This document shows positions 34,455 to 43,156 of a DNA stretch of 64,000 nt, one piece after another (within the stretch, counting starts at the first letter, position 1; each line of letters starts with the position of its first letter). This DNA comes from NVTR01 sp965237505 (GTDB lineage Bacteria > Pseudomonadota > Alphaproteobacteria > Rhodobacterales > Rhodobacteraceae), in the NCBI GenBank assembly GCA_965237505.1, contig CBDEFR010000005.1, forward strand, positions 1 to 64,000, written 5' to 3'. The position numbers and the translations under genes are program-made. Below the pieces are notes generated by a model. The model was not told the origin of the DNA. It saw only the letters and a list, made by a program, of their open reading frames with translations, and made no database searches.

Positions 34455-35385
34455 GTGTCTGATCCAAAACTAATTGAGTGATTTCAGCGAGTTGTGATTC
34501 AATCGGATTGATAAGATTCGAGGGAGATCACAATGGCCTGGACGGAAACCACTCGCGCCCGATATGAACGGCATTCGGGACGCTATGCAAGCGATTTAAC
34601 TGATCAGGAATGGGGTTTGATCGCGCCATTCCTGCCGCCGCCTAAAACAACTGGTCGTCCGCGCAGCACGGCGATGCGCGATGTTCTGGATGCCATTTTG
34701 TACATCGCCAGCGCCGGGTGTGCGTGGCGTATGCTGCCCAATGATTTCCCGCCAGTGTCCACCGTGCGCTACTATTTCTATGGCTGGCGCAACGATGGCA
34801 TCTTTGAAGTGATCAGCCATTTTCTGGTGGCGACGGCGCGCGAGTTTCATGGCAAGAAGCCCGGCCCCACCGCTGGTGTCATTGATAGCCAGACCATAAA
34901 AACAACGGAAAGCGGTGGCATTTCGGGCTATGACGCGGGCAAGAAAACCAAGGGCCGCAAGCGCCACATTGTCACCGACACGCTCGGGTTTATGGTTGGG
35001 TTGGTCGTGCATAGCGCCGGTATTCAAGACCGTGATGGCGCCCGGAAGTGTTGAAATCCATCCGGTATTCCCATCCAAACTTGCGCCATATCTTTGCGGA
35101 TGGCGGTTATGCCGGACCAAAGCTGCGCGACGCTCTTGAAGGCATCGGTGACTGGACAATCCAGATCGTCAAGCGCTTCGACACTGCGGAAGGCTTCGAA
35201 GTCATTCCCAGAAGATGGGTCGTCGAGCGCACCTTCGCATGGCTCAACCGCTGCCGGCGATTGGCCAAAGATTGGGAAAAATCCATCGCAAGTTCACAGG
35301 CATGGATACTCGTTGCACATATCAGAACCCTCACGCGTAAAATTGCAAGGCATTGTAATCATGCGTAGAGTTTTGAATCAGACAC
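34455..35385 (+). mobile_element. IS5-family (IS427 group) insertion sequence, copy 1
   Basis: 931 bp with ends GTGTCTGATCCAAAACT and, inverted, GTGTCTGATTCAAAACT, flanked by TAA on both sides. A second copy (932 bp) is at 60108-61039. The transposase here is frameshifted. Confidence 0.92.
34533..35368 (+). pseudogene. IS5-family transposase, frameshifted (copy 1)
   Basis: Starts MAWTETTRARYERHSGRYAS; catalytic Asp residues in TAGVIDSQTIKT and HIFADGGYAG, Glu in RRWVVERTFAWLNRCRR. At 35040 the sequence is GGCGCCCGG where the intact copy 2 has GGCGCACCGG: one A is missing, so the 278-residue frame is split into 173 and 106 codons. It may be inactive or may rely on copy 2. Confidence 0.9.
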
Positions 35386-35496
35386 TAAGGCGAGGCAAAA
35401 AGCAAAGATCAGCGGGCACTGCCGATCAGCGTCGGGCCCATATATTTGCGCATGAACCGGGTCGCAGCCAATCTATTGCCCTGCTAACCATTCCCA

Positions 35497-36408
35497 ATGA
35501 CACCGCAAGCAAGTCTGTCCCCACGCGCCTGGGCGGAACTTTTCCTGCTTTCACTGATTTGGGGGGCATTGTTTCCGGCCGTCAGCGTGGCACTTGGCGA
35601 GGTGGGCGTATTCACGTTGGTCGCCTTTCGCGTGGCTGGCGGCGGGTTGATCCTGTGGATCTACGTGTTGCTGAGCAAGCTGCCGATCCCGAAGGCGCCG
35701 AAAGTCTGGGGTGCGTTTCTGGTCATGGGGCTGCTCAACAATGCGATTCCGTTTTCGCTGATCGCCTGGGGTCAGTTGCGCATCGACAGCGGGCTGGCAG
35801 CGATTCTGAACGCATCGATCGCGGTTTTCGCGGTGCTGGTGGCGGCGGCGGTCTTTGCCGACGAACGCCTGACCGCCAAAAAATTCGCCGGCGTCATGCT
35901 CGGCTTTTTTGGCGTGGCAACGGCATTGGGTCTTTCGGCTCTGAAAAGGTTTGATCTGACCTCGCTGGCGCAATTGGCGGTGCTGGGGGCATCGATATCC
36001 TATGCGTTCGCCGGGGCCTGGGCGCGTTCCCACCTGAGGGGCTTGCCGCCGCAGGTCGCGGCCGCCGGAATGGCGGGGTTTTCCGGCCTTATCATGAGCG
36101 CGCTGGCGGTCTATTTTGATGGTGTGCAGAGTTTTGACTACGCGCCCGCGACCTGGGCAGCGCTGATCTACATGGCGCTGATGGCAACCGCCTTTGCGTA
36201 CCTGCTGTACTACCGCGTGCTGGCGATGGCCGGGGCAGGCAATTTGCTGTTGGCCACGCTGCTGATCGCGCCGATTGCGATTCTGCTCGGCGCAATCATT
36301 TTGGATGAAAAACTTGAGCCCAGAGCGTTTACTGGCTTTGCCTTGCTGGCGGTGGGCATGCTGGTTCTGGACGGCCGGATTCTGCGCCCATTTCGCCCAA
36401 AGCGTTAG
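35497..36408 (+). CDS. EamA/DMT-family transporter (2)
   Basis: A 303-residue membrane protein with ten hydrophobic helices. LSLIWGALFPAVSVALGEVGVFTLVAFRVAGGGL begins repeat 1; LATLLIAPIAILLGAIILDEKLEPRAFTGFALLAVGM ends repeat 2. Same superfamily as the protein at 30182-31060 but clearly different in sequence. The start is ATG 35497; the 110 bases between IS5 and this gene hold no other feature. Substrate unknown. Confidence 0.9.
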   Translation: MTPQASLSPRAWAELFLLSLIWGALFPAVSVALGEVGVFTLVAFRVAGGGLILWIYVLLSKLPIPKAPKVWGAFLVMGLLNNAIPFSLIAWGQLRIDSGLAAILNASIAVFAVLVAAAVFADERLTAKKFAGVMLGFFGVATALGLSALKRFDLTSLAQLAVLGASISYAFAGAWARSHLRGLPPQVAAAGMAGFSGLIMSALAVYFDGVQSFDYAPATWAALIYMALMATAFAYLLYYRVLAMAGAGNLLLATLLIAPIAILLGAIILDEKLEPRAFTGFALLAVGMLVLDGRILRPFRPKR

Positions 36409-36465
36409 CAGATCGCTATTGCGGCGAAGTTTTTTCTACCAACCAAGCAGTGAAGCCGCTACCAA

Positions 36466-37359
36466 GTGGCCAGACGCGATGTGGATGGTGAAATGCTCTG
36501 TGAAACGGCCCAGGACTGGCTGAAGAATACCCGCAAACAGGTGCTGCTGTTCGGCATGTCTGGACTTGGAAAAACTCATGTTTCCAACATGTTACGCGGG
36601 TCCGGTCGCTGGTTTCACTATTCGGTCGATTACCGCATCGCCACCCGCTATATGGGCGAGCACATCGTCGATAATTTCAAGCGCGAAGCCATGCAGAAAC
36701 CGTTTCTGCGCGACTTGTTGCTGTCGGATTCGATCTATATCGCCTCTAACATCACGTTCAATAATCTTGCGCCACTTTCAACCTATCTGGGACGGCCTGG
36801 CGATCCGGCCAAAGGTGGTCTGGTAATGACCGACTATGTGCGGCGGCAGGACCAGCACCGCGCCGCGGAAGTTGCCGCACTGCTGGATACCGCGCATTTC
36901 ATCGAGCGCGCCAAGACGCTTTACGGCTATGACAATTTCGTCTGCGACAGCAGCGGTTCGATCTGCGAAGTTGTGCGCCCGGACGATTCGGACGACCCGG
37001 TGCTGAAACAGCTGTCTGAACACATGCTGCTGGTCTGGATCGAAGGCTCGCAGGCGCAGACTGACGCGCTGATCCGGCGGTTTGACAAAGCCCCGAAGCC
37101 GATGTGCTATCAGGCCGAGTTTCTGGCCGATCTCTGGGCCGAATATCTAATGAAAAACAATGTCCAAGAAGGTGAAGTTGATCCTAGTCACTTTGTCAGA
37201 TCGGCGTTTGCGCAGGCACTGGCGCATCGTCAGCCACGTTACCGCGCGATGGCCGACAACTGGGGTCTCACGATTGCCGCCGAAGATGTCGCCAAAGCCA
37301 CAACACCGCCCGCGTTTGACGCGCTGATCGCCCGCGCCCTTGAGATGCGGGTGCGCTAG
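36466..37359 (+). CDS. P-loop ATPase of unknown role
   Basis: A protein of about 297 residues with a Walker A motif LLFGMSGLGKTHVSNML (about residue 27) and a kinase-like layout: LLLSDSIYIASNITFNNLAP, then CDSSGSICEVV and LVWIEGSQAQTDALIRRFDKAPKPMCYQ. No helicase, AAA+ second-region or phosphotransferase signature is obvious. The start is GTG 36466 or ATG 36493. It lies 39 bases upstream of metA on the same strand and may be cotranscribed with it; its function is not known to me. Confidence 0.75.
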   Translation: MARRDVDGEMLCETAQDWLKNTRKQVLLFGMSGLGKTHVSNMLRGSGRWFHYSVDYRIATRYMGEHIVDNFKREAMQKPFLRDLLLSDSIYIASNITFNNLAPLSTYLGRPGDPAKGGLVMTDYVRRQDQHRAAEVAALLDTAHFIERAKTLYGYDNFVCDSSGSICEVVRPDDSDDPVLKQLSEHMLLVWIEGSQAQTDALIRRFDKAPKPMCYQAEFLADLWAEYLMKNNVQEGEVDPSHFVRSAFAQALAHRQPRYRAMADNWGLTIAAEDVAKATTPPAFDALIARALEMRVR

Positions 37360-37398
37360 GCTTATTTCAATCCTTCCCGCAAACCAGAGACCGAACCG

Positions 37399-38316
37399 AT
37401 GCCCATCACCCTGCCGGAAAACCTGCCCGCCTATAACGTGCTGATCGGTGAGGGTGTCATGGTGATGTCAGGCGCGCGCGCGGCGCGTCAGGATATTCGC
37501 CCGCTTCGTATCGGGCTGTTGAACCTGATGCCAAAGAAAATTCAAACCGAAAACCAGTTCGCGCGTCTGATCGGGGCCACGCCGCTGCAGATTGATCTGT
37601 CGCTGATCCGGATGAGCGTGCATCAGACCAAAACCGCCGCCCCCGAGCATATGGAGGAATTTTACCGGCCATTTCAAACGGTTCGGGACGAAAAGTTTGA
37701 CGGGCTGATCATCACCGGCGCGCCGATCGAGCATTTGCCGTTTCAAGACGTCACCTATTGGGATGAGCTGGTGCAGGTGATGGACTGGACCCAAACCAAC
37801 GTGCATTCAACGTTTGGCGTGTGCTGGGGCGGGATGGCGATGATCAACCATTTCCACGGTGTCAACAAACACGCGCTGGATCACAAGGCGTTTGGCTGTT
37901 TCCGGCACATGAACCTGGCCGAAAGCTCGCCGTTTCTGCGGGGGTTTTCCGATGATTGCGTGATCCCGGTCAGTCGCTGGACCGAAATGCGTCAAGGCGA
38001 GATTGATGCGGCTGACGGGCTGGTGACGTTGCTGGGCTCAGCCGATGTCGGGCCTTGTCTGGTGCAGGACGCAGCACACCGGGCGCTCTATATATTCAAT
38101 CATTTTGAATATGACAGCGGCACCCTGAAAGAAGAATATGATCGCGATATCGCCGAGGGCACGCCGATCAATGTGCCGATCAACTACTACCCCGATGACG
38201 ACCCCGCCCGAACGCCGCAAAACCGCTGGCGCAGCCATGCGCATTTGCTTTACGGCAACTGGATCAACGAGATTTATCAGACGACGCCTTTTGATTTGGC
38301 TGAAATTGATGCTTGA
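37399..38316 (+). CDS. metA: Homoserine O-acyltransferase MetA, probably acetyl-CoA-specific
   Basis: A 305-residue MetA, which activates homoserine for methionine synthesis. The catalytic Cys is in FGVCWGGMAM (about residue 142), His in YIFNHFEYDSGTL and Glu in FEY. The acyl-specificity loop reads ITGAPIEHLPFQDVTYWDEL: Glu after GAP(V/I) is found in enzymes characterised as acetyltransferases, whereas Gly stands there in the E. coli succinyltransferase. So O-acetylhomoserine is the inferred product, despite usual 'succinyltransferase' labels. No SAM riboswitch fits in the 39-base gap upstream. Confidence 0.94.
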   Translation: MPITLPENLPAYNVLIGEGVMVMSGARAARQDIRPLRIGLLNLMPKKIQTENQFARLIGATPLQIDLSLIRMSVHQTKTAAPEHMEEFYRPFQTVRDEKFDGLIITGAPIEHLPFQDVTYWDELVQVMDWTQTNVHSTFGVCWGGMAMINHFHGVNKHALDHKAFGCFRHMNLAESSPFLRGFSDDCVIPVSRWTEMRQGEIDAADGLVTLLGSADVGPCLVQDAAHRALYIFNHFEYDSGTLKEEYDRDIAEGTPINVPINYYPDDDPARTPQNRWRSHAHLLYGNWINEIYQTTPFDLAEIDA

Positions 38317-38390
38317 CTGCGCAAAACATCTGTCGTCGCGAACCAGCGGCGTGCGCGGCATTGTGAAACCCGGAGGACGCCAGATTCGGC

Positions 38391-39008
38391 ATGCCTAAAC
38401 GCGGCTATCATCACGGCAATCTGCGCCAGGCTCTGGTTGACGCGGCCCTGCGGCTGATCGAGGAAAAGGGCCCGACCGGGTTTACCTTGACCGAGGCTGC
38501 CAAGAGTGCGGGCGTGACCCCGGCGGCGGTTTACCGGCATTTTGAGGGCCGCGAAGATCTGATCGCCGAGGCGGCGCGACAGGGTTACCAGGTTTTCGCC
38601 GATCTGATGGATTACGCCTATGCCAAGGGGCAACCGTCAGCGCTGGCGTCGTTTGAGGCCACGGGGCGCGCCTATCTGGCCTTTGCCCGCAAATATCCCG
38701 GCCATTACGTGGCGATGTTTGAAAGCGGTATTTCGATCAACCGGACACCCGAGCTTGCCATCCTGGCCAACCGGGCGCTGGGGGTTCTGGAACGTGCGGC
38801 GGTGGAACTTTCGCAACATATTCCGCCCGACAAGCGGCCACCGGCGCAGATGGTATCGGCCCATATCTGGGCGATGTGCCACGGCGTGGTGGAACTGTTT
38901 GCGCGCGGCTCGCCTGGCACAAAGTCTCCGTTTCCGCCCGAGGAACTGCTGGAAACCGGCATCGGAGTTTATCTGCGGGGCCTCGGGCTGGTGCCGCCAG
39001 ACCGCTGA
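38391..39008 (+). CDS. TetR/AcrR-family transcriptional regulator
   Basis: A 205-residue regulator. The N-terminal helix-turn-helix reads YHHGNLRQALVDAALRLIEEKGPTGFTLTEAAKSAGVTPAAVYRHF; residues 80-200 form the ligand domain of the WHG (TetR_C_33) type with LASFEATGRAYLAFARKYPGHYVAMFESG. Target and ligand unknown. It lies 75 bases after metA on the same strand. Confidence 0.92.
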   Translation: MPKRGYHHGNLRQALVDAALRLIEEKGPTGFTLTEAAKSAGVTPAAVYRHFEGREDLIAEAARQGYQVFADLMDYAYAKGQPSALASFEATGRAYLAFARKYPGHYVAMFESGISINRTPELAILANRALGVLERAAVELSQHIPPDKRPPAQMVSAHIWAMCHGVVELFARGSPGTKSPFPPEELLETGIGVYLRGLGLVPPDR

Positions 39009-39021
39009 AGGCGCAGAAATG

Positions 39022-40065
39022 CTAAGTCTTGCGAATCGAGCGGAATTGCATTGCTGCGATCAGGATCCTGCTGCGTTCGCGAAACGTGTGCGCTGACCAG
39101 CTGCGCAACCGCCCGATGACAAACAAAAGCGTCAGGCTGAACGCCAGCAGCACGAGCATGCCAACAAAGATCAGGCCCAAACCACTGGCTGCAACGATCC
39201 CAATCGTGCGCAACGTCGCGGACGGATCGCCCGGATGCACAGATATGCTCGGATAAAGCCGCAGCATCGCGTCAGCCGACAAACGGGTGACACCACTCAG
39301 AAGGATTGCGCCGGGCAACACGACGCGACCCAGTCTGTTAAGCGCGGACCTGGCTTTTTCTGCAGCCGGGCGTTCAGCAACCGCTTCCGGGTCCAATTCG
39401 AGCCAAGCCTCTATATCCGTTTTCGCAGGGTCCGGCGCGCCCGGTGCTGGCCGCAATCCATACGCCACCCAGCTCGTGATCAAAACAAGGGCCCCGGCAA
39501 ATCCGATCAACAAGTGATTGGTGTCGACCTCATAGCGCCAAAACACAGTGAAACTCGCGCTCATCAAAATGATGAAAATAATCCTGTCCGGCAAATGAAG
39601 CACCCACAAAGCGATACGAGAAAATGCTTCGGTCGGTGTCATTTCCGGCCCAAAAAGAAAGTTCAGGACTTGGCGCAGGAGCAAAAATGCAGGAACTGCC
39701 AGCACCGCCAAGATGAAAAACAGGAAATGAGACATGCCATCGCCTGCAAACGGCGCAACAATAGTGATCTGGGTTATCATTCCAACGACGATCCCCAAGA
39801 CCAAACGCAGCGCCGATCGGATGATCGATGTTTTTGCGATGAGGACCCCGACCGGAGTAGCAAAAATGATCCCCATAAACAGTCCGGCGGCGATATTTGC
39901 GCGCCAGCCTTCAGGCGGGAAATGCTTTGAAAGCTCCGCGACCGGCGCAAATATCAGGCCGGCAATCCAGGCGCTGGCAAATAACGCGATTGCGACAGAG
40001 GCGAAGTAGCCAAAAAAAGGGTCGCGGGCCGGGGATTTGTTGGCAGCGTTCATGCTCGGACTCAT
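39022..40065 (-). CDS. Integral membrane protein of unknown function
   Basis: A 347-residue protein with about eight hydrophobic segments (around residues 15-37, 50-72, 82-105, 112-132, 150-172, 178-196, 245-262, 285-320). The cytoplasmic loop between 197 and 240 is charged (TDIEAWLELDPEAVAERPAAEKARS) and the C-terminus is Arg-rich. No family motif that I recognise. Start at 40065 (MSPSMNAANKS) or at the second Met, 40053. Convergent with the TetR gene. Confidence 0.7.
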   Translation of the reverse strand: MSPSMNAANKSPARDPFFGYFASVAIALFASAWIAGLIFAPVAELSKHFPPEGWRANIAAGLFMGIIFATPVGVLIAKTSIIRSALRLVLGIVVGMITQITIVAPFAGDGMSHFLFFILAVLAVPAFLLLRQVLNFLFGPEMTPTEAFSRIALWVLHLPDRIIFIILMSASFTVFWRYEVDTNHLLIGFAGALVLITSWVAYGLRPAPGAPDPAKTDIEAWLELDPEAVAERPAAEKARSALNRLGRVVLPGAILLSGVTRLSADAMLRLYPSISVHPGDPSATLRTIGIVAASGLGLIFVGMLVLLAFSLTLLFVIGRLRSWSAHTFRERSRILIAAMQFRSIRKT

Positions 40066-40235
40066 ACTGCTTCGTTAACCACGATCTAGTTTGGAATTTG
40101 GCCAAGAATTGGTCAGCGATGCGGCAGAACCGCAAAAAAACCCGGATCAATATTGTTCGTTTTGTTCCAAATTGGAAACAAAATCCGAAAATTGGCCAAG
40201 ATTGTCTCTCGGCACAATAAAATTACACGGCAAGT

Positions 40236-40264
40236 AAAAAGCGCCGCTTTGACACGGCACTTTT
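40236..40264 (-). terminator. Intrinsic terminator of rplM-rpsI
   Basis: On the minus strand AAAGTGCCG (40263-40255), loop TGTCAAAG, CGGCGCTTT (40246-40238) then TT; nine pairs including one G-U, followed by a T run. It lies about 35 bases after the rpsI stop. The remaining AT-rich gap to 40065 holds no ORF of interest and probably the membrane-protein promoter. Confidence 0.75.
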
Positions 40265-40297
40265 GAATAGTTTGGAACAGCCGAGGCCTGGCGCGAA

Positions 40298-40789
40298 TTA
40301 CCGCTTTGAGAACTGGAAACTGCGGCGGGCTTTGCGTTTGCCGTATTTCTTGCGCTCCACAACCCGGCTGTCGCGGGTCAGAAACCCTGCCGTCTTGAGC
40401 GCTGGGCGAAGCGACGGCTCGTAAAGCTGCAGGGCTTTGGAAATGCCGTGCTTGACTGCGCCGGCCTGCCCGGACAGGCCACCACCCTTGACCGTGGACC
40501 AGACATCGAACTGGTCCGCGACGCCGACCACCTGAAACGGCTGCCGCAGGATCATCTGCAGCACCGGACGGGCGAAATAGGCGCTCATCTCTTTGCCATT
40601 CACGGTGACTTTGCCGGAGCCGGGCTTGATCCAGACCCGGGCCACCGCGTCTTTGCGCTTGCCGGTGGCATACGCACGGCCCAACGCGTCACGAACCGGC
40701 TCTGGTGGTGCGGCAACCGCTGCCACAACCGCCTCAGATCCTTCCGCGACCGCGTTCAGTTCATCTAACGACTTGAACTCGTCGACCAT
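40298..40789 (-). CDS. rpsI: 30S ribosomal protein S9
   Basis: A 163-residue S9 with the usual alphaproteobacterial N-terminal extension (about 30 residues) before GRAYATGKRKDAVARVWIKPGSGKVTVNGK. The C-terminus ends RRSFQFSKR with the basic tail that reaches the P-site tRNA. One base separates it from rplM, so the two form one operon. Confidence 0.97.
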   Translation of the reverse strand: MVDEFKSLDELNAVAEGSEAVVAAVAAPPEPVRDALGRAYATGKRKDAVARVWIKPGSGKVTVNGKEMSAYFARPVLQMILRQPFQVVGVADQFDVWSTVKGGGLSGQAGAVKHGISKALQLYEPSLRPALKTAGFLTRDSRVVERKKYGKRKARRSFQFSKR

Positions 40790-40790
40790 C

Positions 40791-41255
40791 CTAGGTGTCC
40801 CTCGTATTCTTGGAATTCATCGATCTCACGTCCAGCAGTTCCGGGCTTTGCGCTTCATGCGGGTGTTCGGCCCCTGCATAAATCCGCAGGTGGGTCAGTT
40901 GCTGGCGGCTGAGCACGCCACCGGGCAACATGCGCTGCACGGCTTTGCTGATCAGGCGTTCGGGGTGTTTGCCTTCAAGGATCTGACCGGCAGTGCGCTG
41001 CTTGATGCCGCCCGGATAGCCGGTGTGCCAATAATAAATTTTGTCGGTGCGCTTCTTGCCGGTCAGCTGGACCTTTTCAGCATTGATGACGATGACATTG
41101 TCACCCATGTCCATCGACGGGGTGAAGGTCGGCTTGTGCTTGCCGCGCAGCCGCATCGCAATGATCGAAGCAAGACGGCCCAGAACAACGCCGCTGGCGT
41201 CGATCAGGATCCATTTCTTGTCGATGTCCGCCGGCGTTGCGGAGAATGTTTTCAT
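40791..41255 (-). CDS. rplM: 50S ribosomal protein L13
   Basis: A 154-residue L13: WILIDASGVVLGRLASIIAMRLRGK at the N-terminus, GDNVIVINAEKVQLTGKKRTDKIYYWHTGYPGG in the centre and GMLPGGVLSRQQLTHLRIYAGAEHPHEAQ-like sequence (here RMLPGG...) near the end. First gene of the rplM-rpsI operon. The 168 bases before it contain the expected promoter/leader, for which I see no defined structure. Confidence 0.97.
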   Translation of the reverse strand: MKTFSATPADIDKKWILIDASGVVLGRLASIIAMRLRGKHKPTFTPSMDMGDNVIVINAEKVQLTGKKRTDKIYYWHTGYPGGIKQRTAGQILEGKHPERLISKAVQRMLPGGVLSRQQLTHLRIYAGAEHPHEAQSPELLDVRSMNSKNTRDT

Positions 41256-41423
41256 GGGCTCTCACCTCAGGCGGGATCGGATTGGGGTGTTTTAGGGGTT
41301 TGATGGGTCAGGTCAAGTGCAATCGAACGGGCATTACTATGCATTTACAAGGCATTACAAATAAGGTATGATTTTACCCCAATACGTCGACCAGATTTTG
41401 CCACGGCCATCAAGGCCAAAGAT

Positions 41424-41846
41424 TCATCCCTTGGGTGGAATTGAATAAGTCAGCCCGGCCCGTGCGACTGGTGCGTCTTGCCCTTCTGAATACAAATGAA
41501 CATCGCCCACCGCCAGGACCCGTCCAAGCTTGAGCACTTTTGCCTTGCAAATCATATCGACACCGGCTGCCGGTTTGCGCATGAAATCGATCGAACAGTT
41601 GGTGGTCACCGCCAGCGCCTGCGGCCCGATCATCGCCAGGATCGCCAGATACATCGACACATCGGCCAGCCCGAACATGGCGGGGCCGGAAATGGTGCCG
41701 CCGGGGCGCAGTTGGGCGTCGCTCACCGCCATGCGCACGGTAATCTCAAACGGCGCCAGATCGTCGATCAGGTATTTCCCGTCGACCTGCGGGAATTCGG
41801 CCGTCAAAAAGGCCTGCAAGTCTTCTTTGGACATTTTCAGTTTCAT
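41424..41846 (-). CDS. PaaI-type thioesterase (hotdog fold)
   Basis: A 140-residue single hotdog-domain protein. RPGGTISGPAMFGLADVSMYLAIL (about residues 46-69) is the central helix region with the catalytic Asp of PaaI-type thioesterases, and TTNCSIDFMRKPAAG the following strand. It likely hydrolyses an acyl-CoA. The start at 41846 (MKLKMSKEDLQAFLTAEF) gives normal length. Divergent from the enoyl-CoA hydratase gene 58 bases away, a common pairing of related metabolism. Confidence 0.87.
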   Translation of the reverse strand: MKLKMSKEDLQAFLTAEFPQVDGKYLIDDLAPFEITVRMAVSDAQLRPGGTISGPAMFGLADVSMYLAILAMIGPQALAVTTNCSIDFMRKPAAGVDMICKAKVLKLGRVLAVGDVHLYSEGQDAPVARAGLTYSIPPKG

Positions 41847-41904
41847 GGCTTTTCCTGCTTGCAATCGCGCCTTAGACTTGGCCGGAATATCATAGCGAGG
41901 CAAG

Positions 41905-42690
41905 ATGCCGGTACTTGTGCGAAATGACGGCGGCGCGGTGGCGCATCTGATGCTGAACACGCCCGAGAGCCTGAACGCTTTGTCTGGCGCGATGCTTGGC
42001 GCATTGGGCGACGAATTTGCGCGCCTGGCAGCGGACGCCTCGATCCGCGCGGTGGTTCTGTCGGGCGCCGGCAGGGTGTTTTGCGTCGGCCATGACCTGA
42101 AGGAGATGACCGCTGCACGACAGTCCGAAGACGGCGGTGCTGCGTATTATTCCGATCTGTTTGCGCAATGTTCGGCGGTGATGCAGGCGATTCAGGCGCT
42201 GCCGCAGCCGGTGATTGCGCAGGTCCACGGCATTGCCACCGCCGCCGGCTGTCAGCTGGTGGCCTCATGCGATCTGGCGCTGGCGTCATTTGGCACGCGG
42301 TTTGGCGTTAATGGCGTCGATATCGGGCTGTTTTGTTCGACCCCGATGGTCGCGCTGTCGCGCAACGTCAGCCGCAAGCAGGCCTTCGAGATGCTGATAA
42401 CCGGTGACTTTATCCAAGCGGAACGTGCGGCAGAGCTGGGCCTGATCAACCGCGCCGTGCCCGCAGATCAACTGGCATCGGAAACCGCCGCGTTGGCGGA
42501 AAAGATTGCCGCGAAACTGGGCTCGGCGGTTAATATCGGCAAACGCGGGTTTTATCAGCAACTGCAAATGCCGCTGGATCAGGCTTACATTCATAGTGGG
42601 CAGGCGATGGTTGAAAACATGCTGAACCGAGACACCGCCGAGGGCATCGCTGCGTTCATTGGAAAGCGCAAGCCCGGCTGGACCCAATGA
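41905..42690 (+). CDS. Enoyl-CoA hydratase/isomerase family protein
   Basis: A 261-residue crotonase-fold enzyme. AVVLSGAGRVFCVGHDLKEM (about residue 49) and the oxyanion-hole segment VHGIATAAGCQLVASCDLALAS (about 109) are typical; FGVNGVDIGLFCSTPMVALSRNVSRKQAFEMLITGDFI follows. The glycine/glutamate positions are compatible with the ECHDC3-like group, which is not a classical beta-oxidation hydratase. Its stop overlaps the DUF1801 start (ATGA). Confidence 0.9.
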   Translation: MPVLVRNDGGAVAHLMLNTPESLNALSGAMLGALGDEFARLAADASIRAVVLSGAGRVFCVGHDLKEMTAARQSEDGGAAYYSDLFAQCSAVMQAIQALPQPVIAQVHGIATAAGCQLVASCDLALASFGTRFGVNGVDIGLFCSTPMVALSRNVSRKQAFEMLITGDFIQAERAAELGLINRAVPADQLASETAALAEKIAAKLGSAVNIGKRGFYQQLQMPLDQAYIHSGQAMVENMLNRDTAEGIAAFIGKRKPGWTQ

Positions 42691-43088
42691 GCGATGTTGG
42701 CGAGTTTCTGGACGCGATCCCGAATGCCGACCGGCGCGCCGGGGCGCGTGTGCTTGATGCGCTGTTTCAACGCGTTACCGGCTGGCAACCCAAGCTGTGG
42801 GGCAGCAAACTGATCGGTTACGGCCAGTATCATTACCGCTATGCGTCCGGGCGCGAGGGCGATTTTCTTGCCACCGGGTTTGCGCCGCTGGCGGCTAAAT
42901 TCTCGATCCATATTTTACCCGGCTACACCACGTTCCCCGAGATCAACGCCCGCCTGGGCAAAGCCAAATGGGGCAAGTCCTGCCTGTATGTCAACAAGCT
43001 GGCCGACATCGACTTGGCTGCGCTGCAAGACCTGATCCGCGCCGGCCTAGTTGATCTTGAAAAGCACTGGCCGGTGCAACCGACGTGA
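42687..43088 (+). CDS. DUF1801 protein
   Basis: A 133-residue DUF1801/YdhG-like protein, with the family pattern GWQPKLWGSKLIGYGQYHYRYASGREGDFLATGFAPLAAKFSIHI and the C-terminal WGKSCLYVNKLADIDLAALQDLI. Fold is alpha/beta; function unknown. Coupled to the crotonase gene. IS630-A3 begins about 70 bases after it. Confidence 0.88.
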   Translation: MSDVGEFLDAIPNADRRAGARVLDALFQRVTGWQPKLWGSKLIGYGQYHYRYASGREGDFLATGFAPLAAKFSIHILPGYTTFPEINARLGKAKWGKSCLYVNKLADIDLAALQDLIRAGLVDLEKHWPVQPT

Positions 43089-43156
43089 GTGTTTTGCGCG
43101 TCATTGTTCGCGCCAGCGACCGTGAAGCGGCCTGGCCTTGAGGCACAAAAGACTCA

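Noticed and set aside
37360..37398. SAM-II riboswitch upstream of metA
   Set aside because: Only 39 bases separate metA from the previous gene, too short for the aptamer, and no pseudoknot-like sequence is seen.
39235..39930. Long plus-strand ORFs opposite the membrane-protein gene and similar shadows at 46034-47050 and 48364-49737
   Set aside because: Gln/Arg/His-rich antisense frames of GC-rich genes without start context or family similarity.
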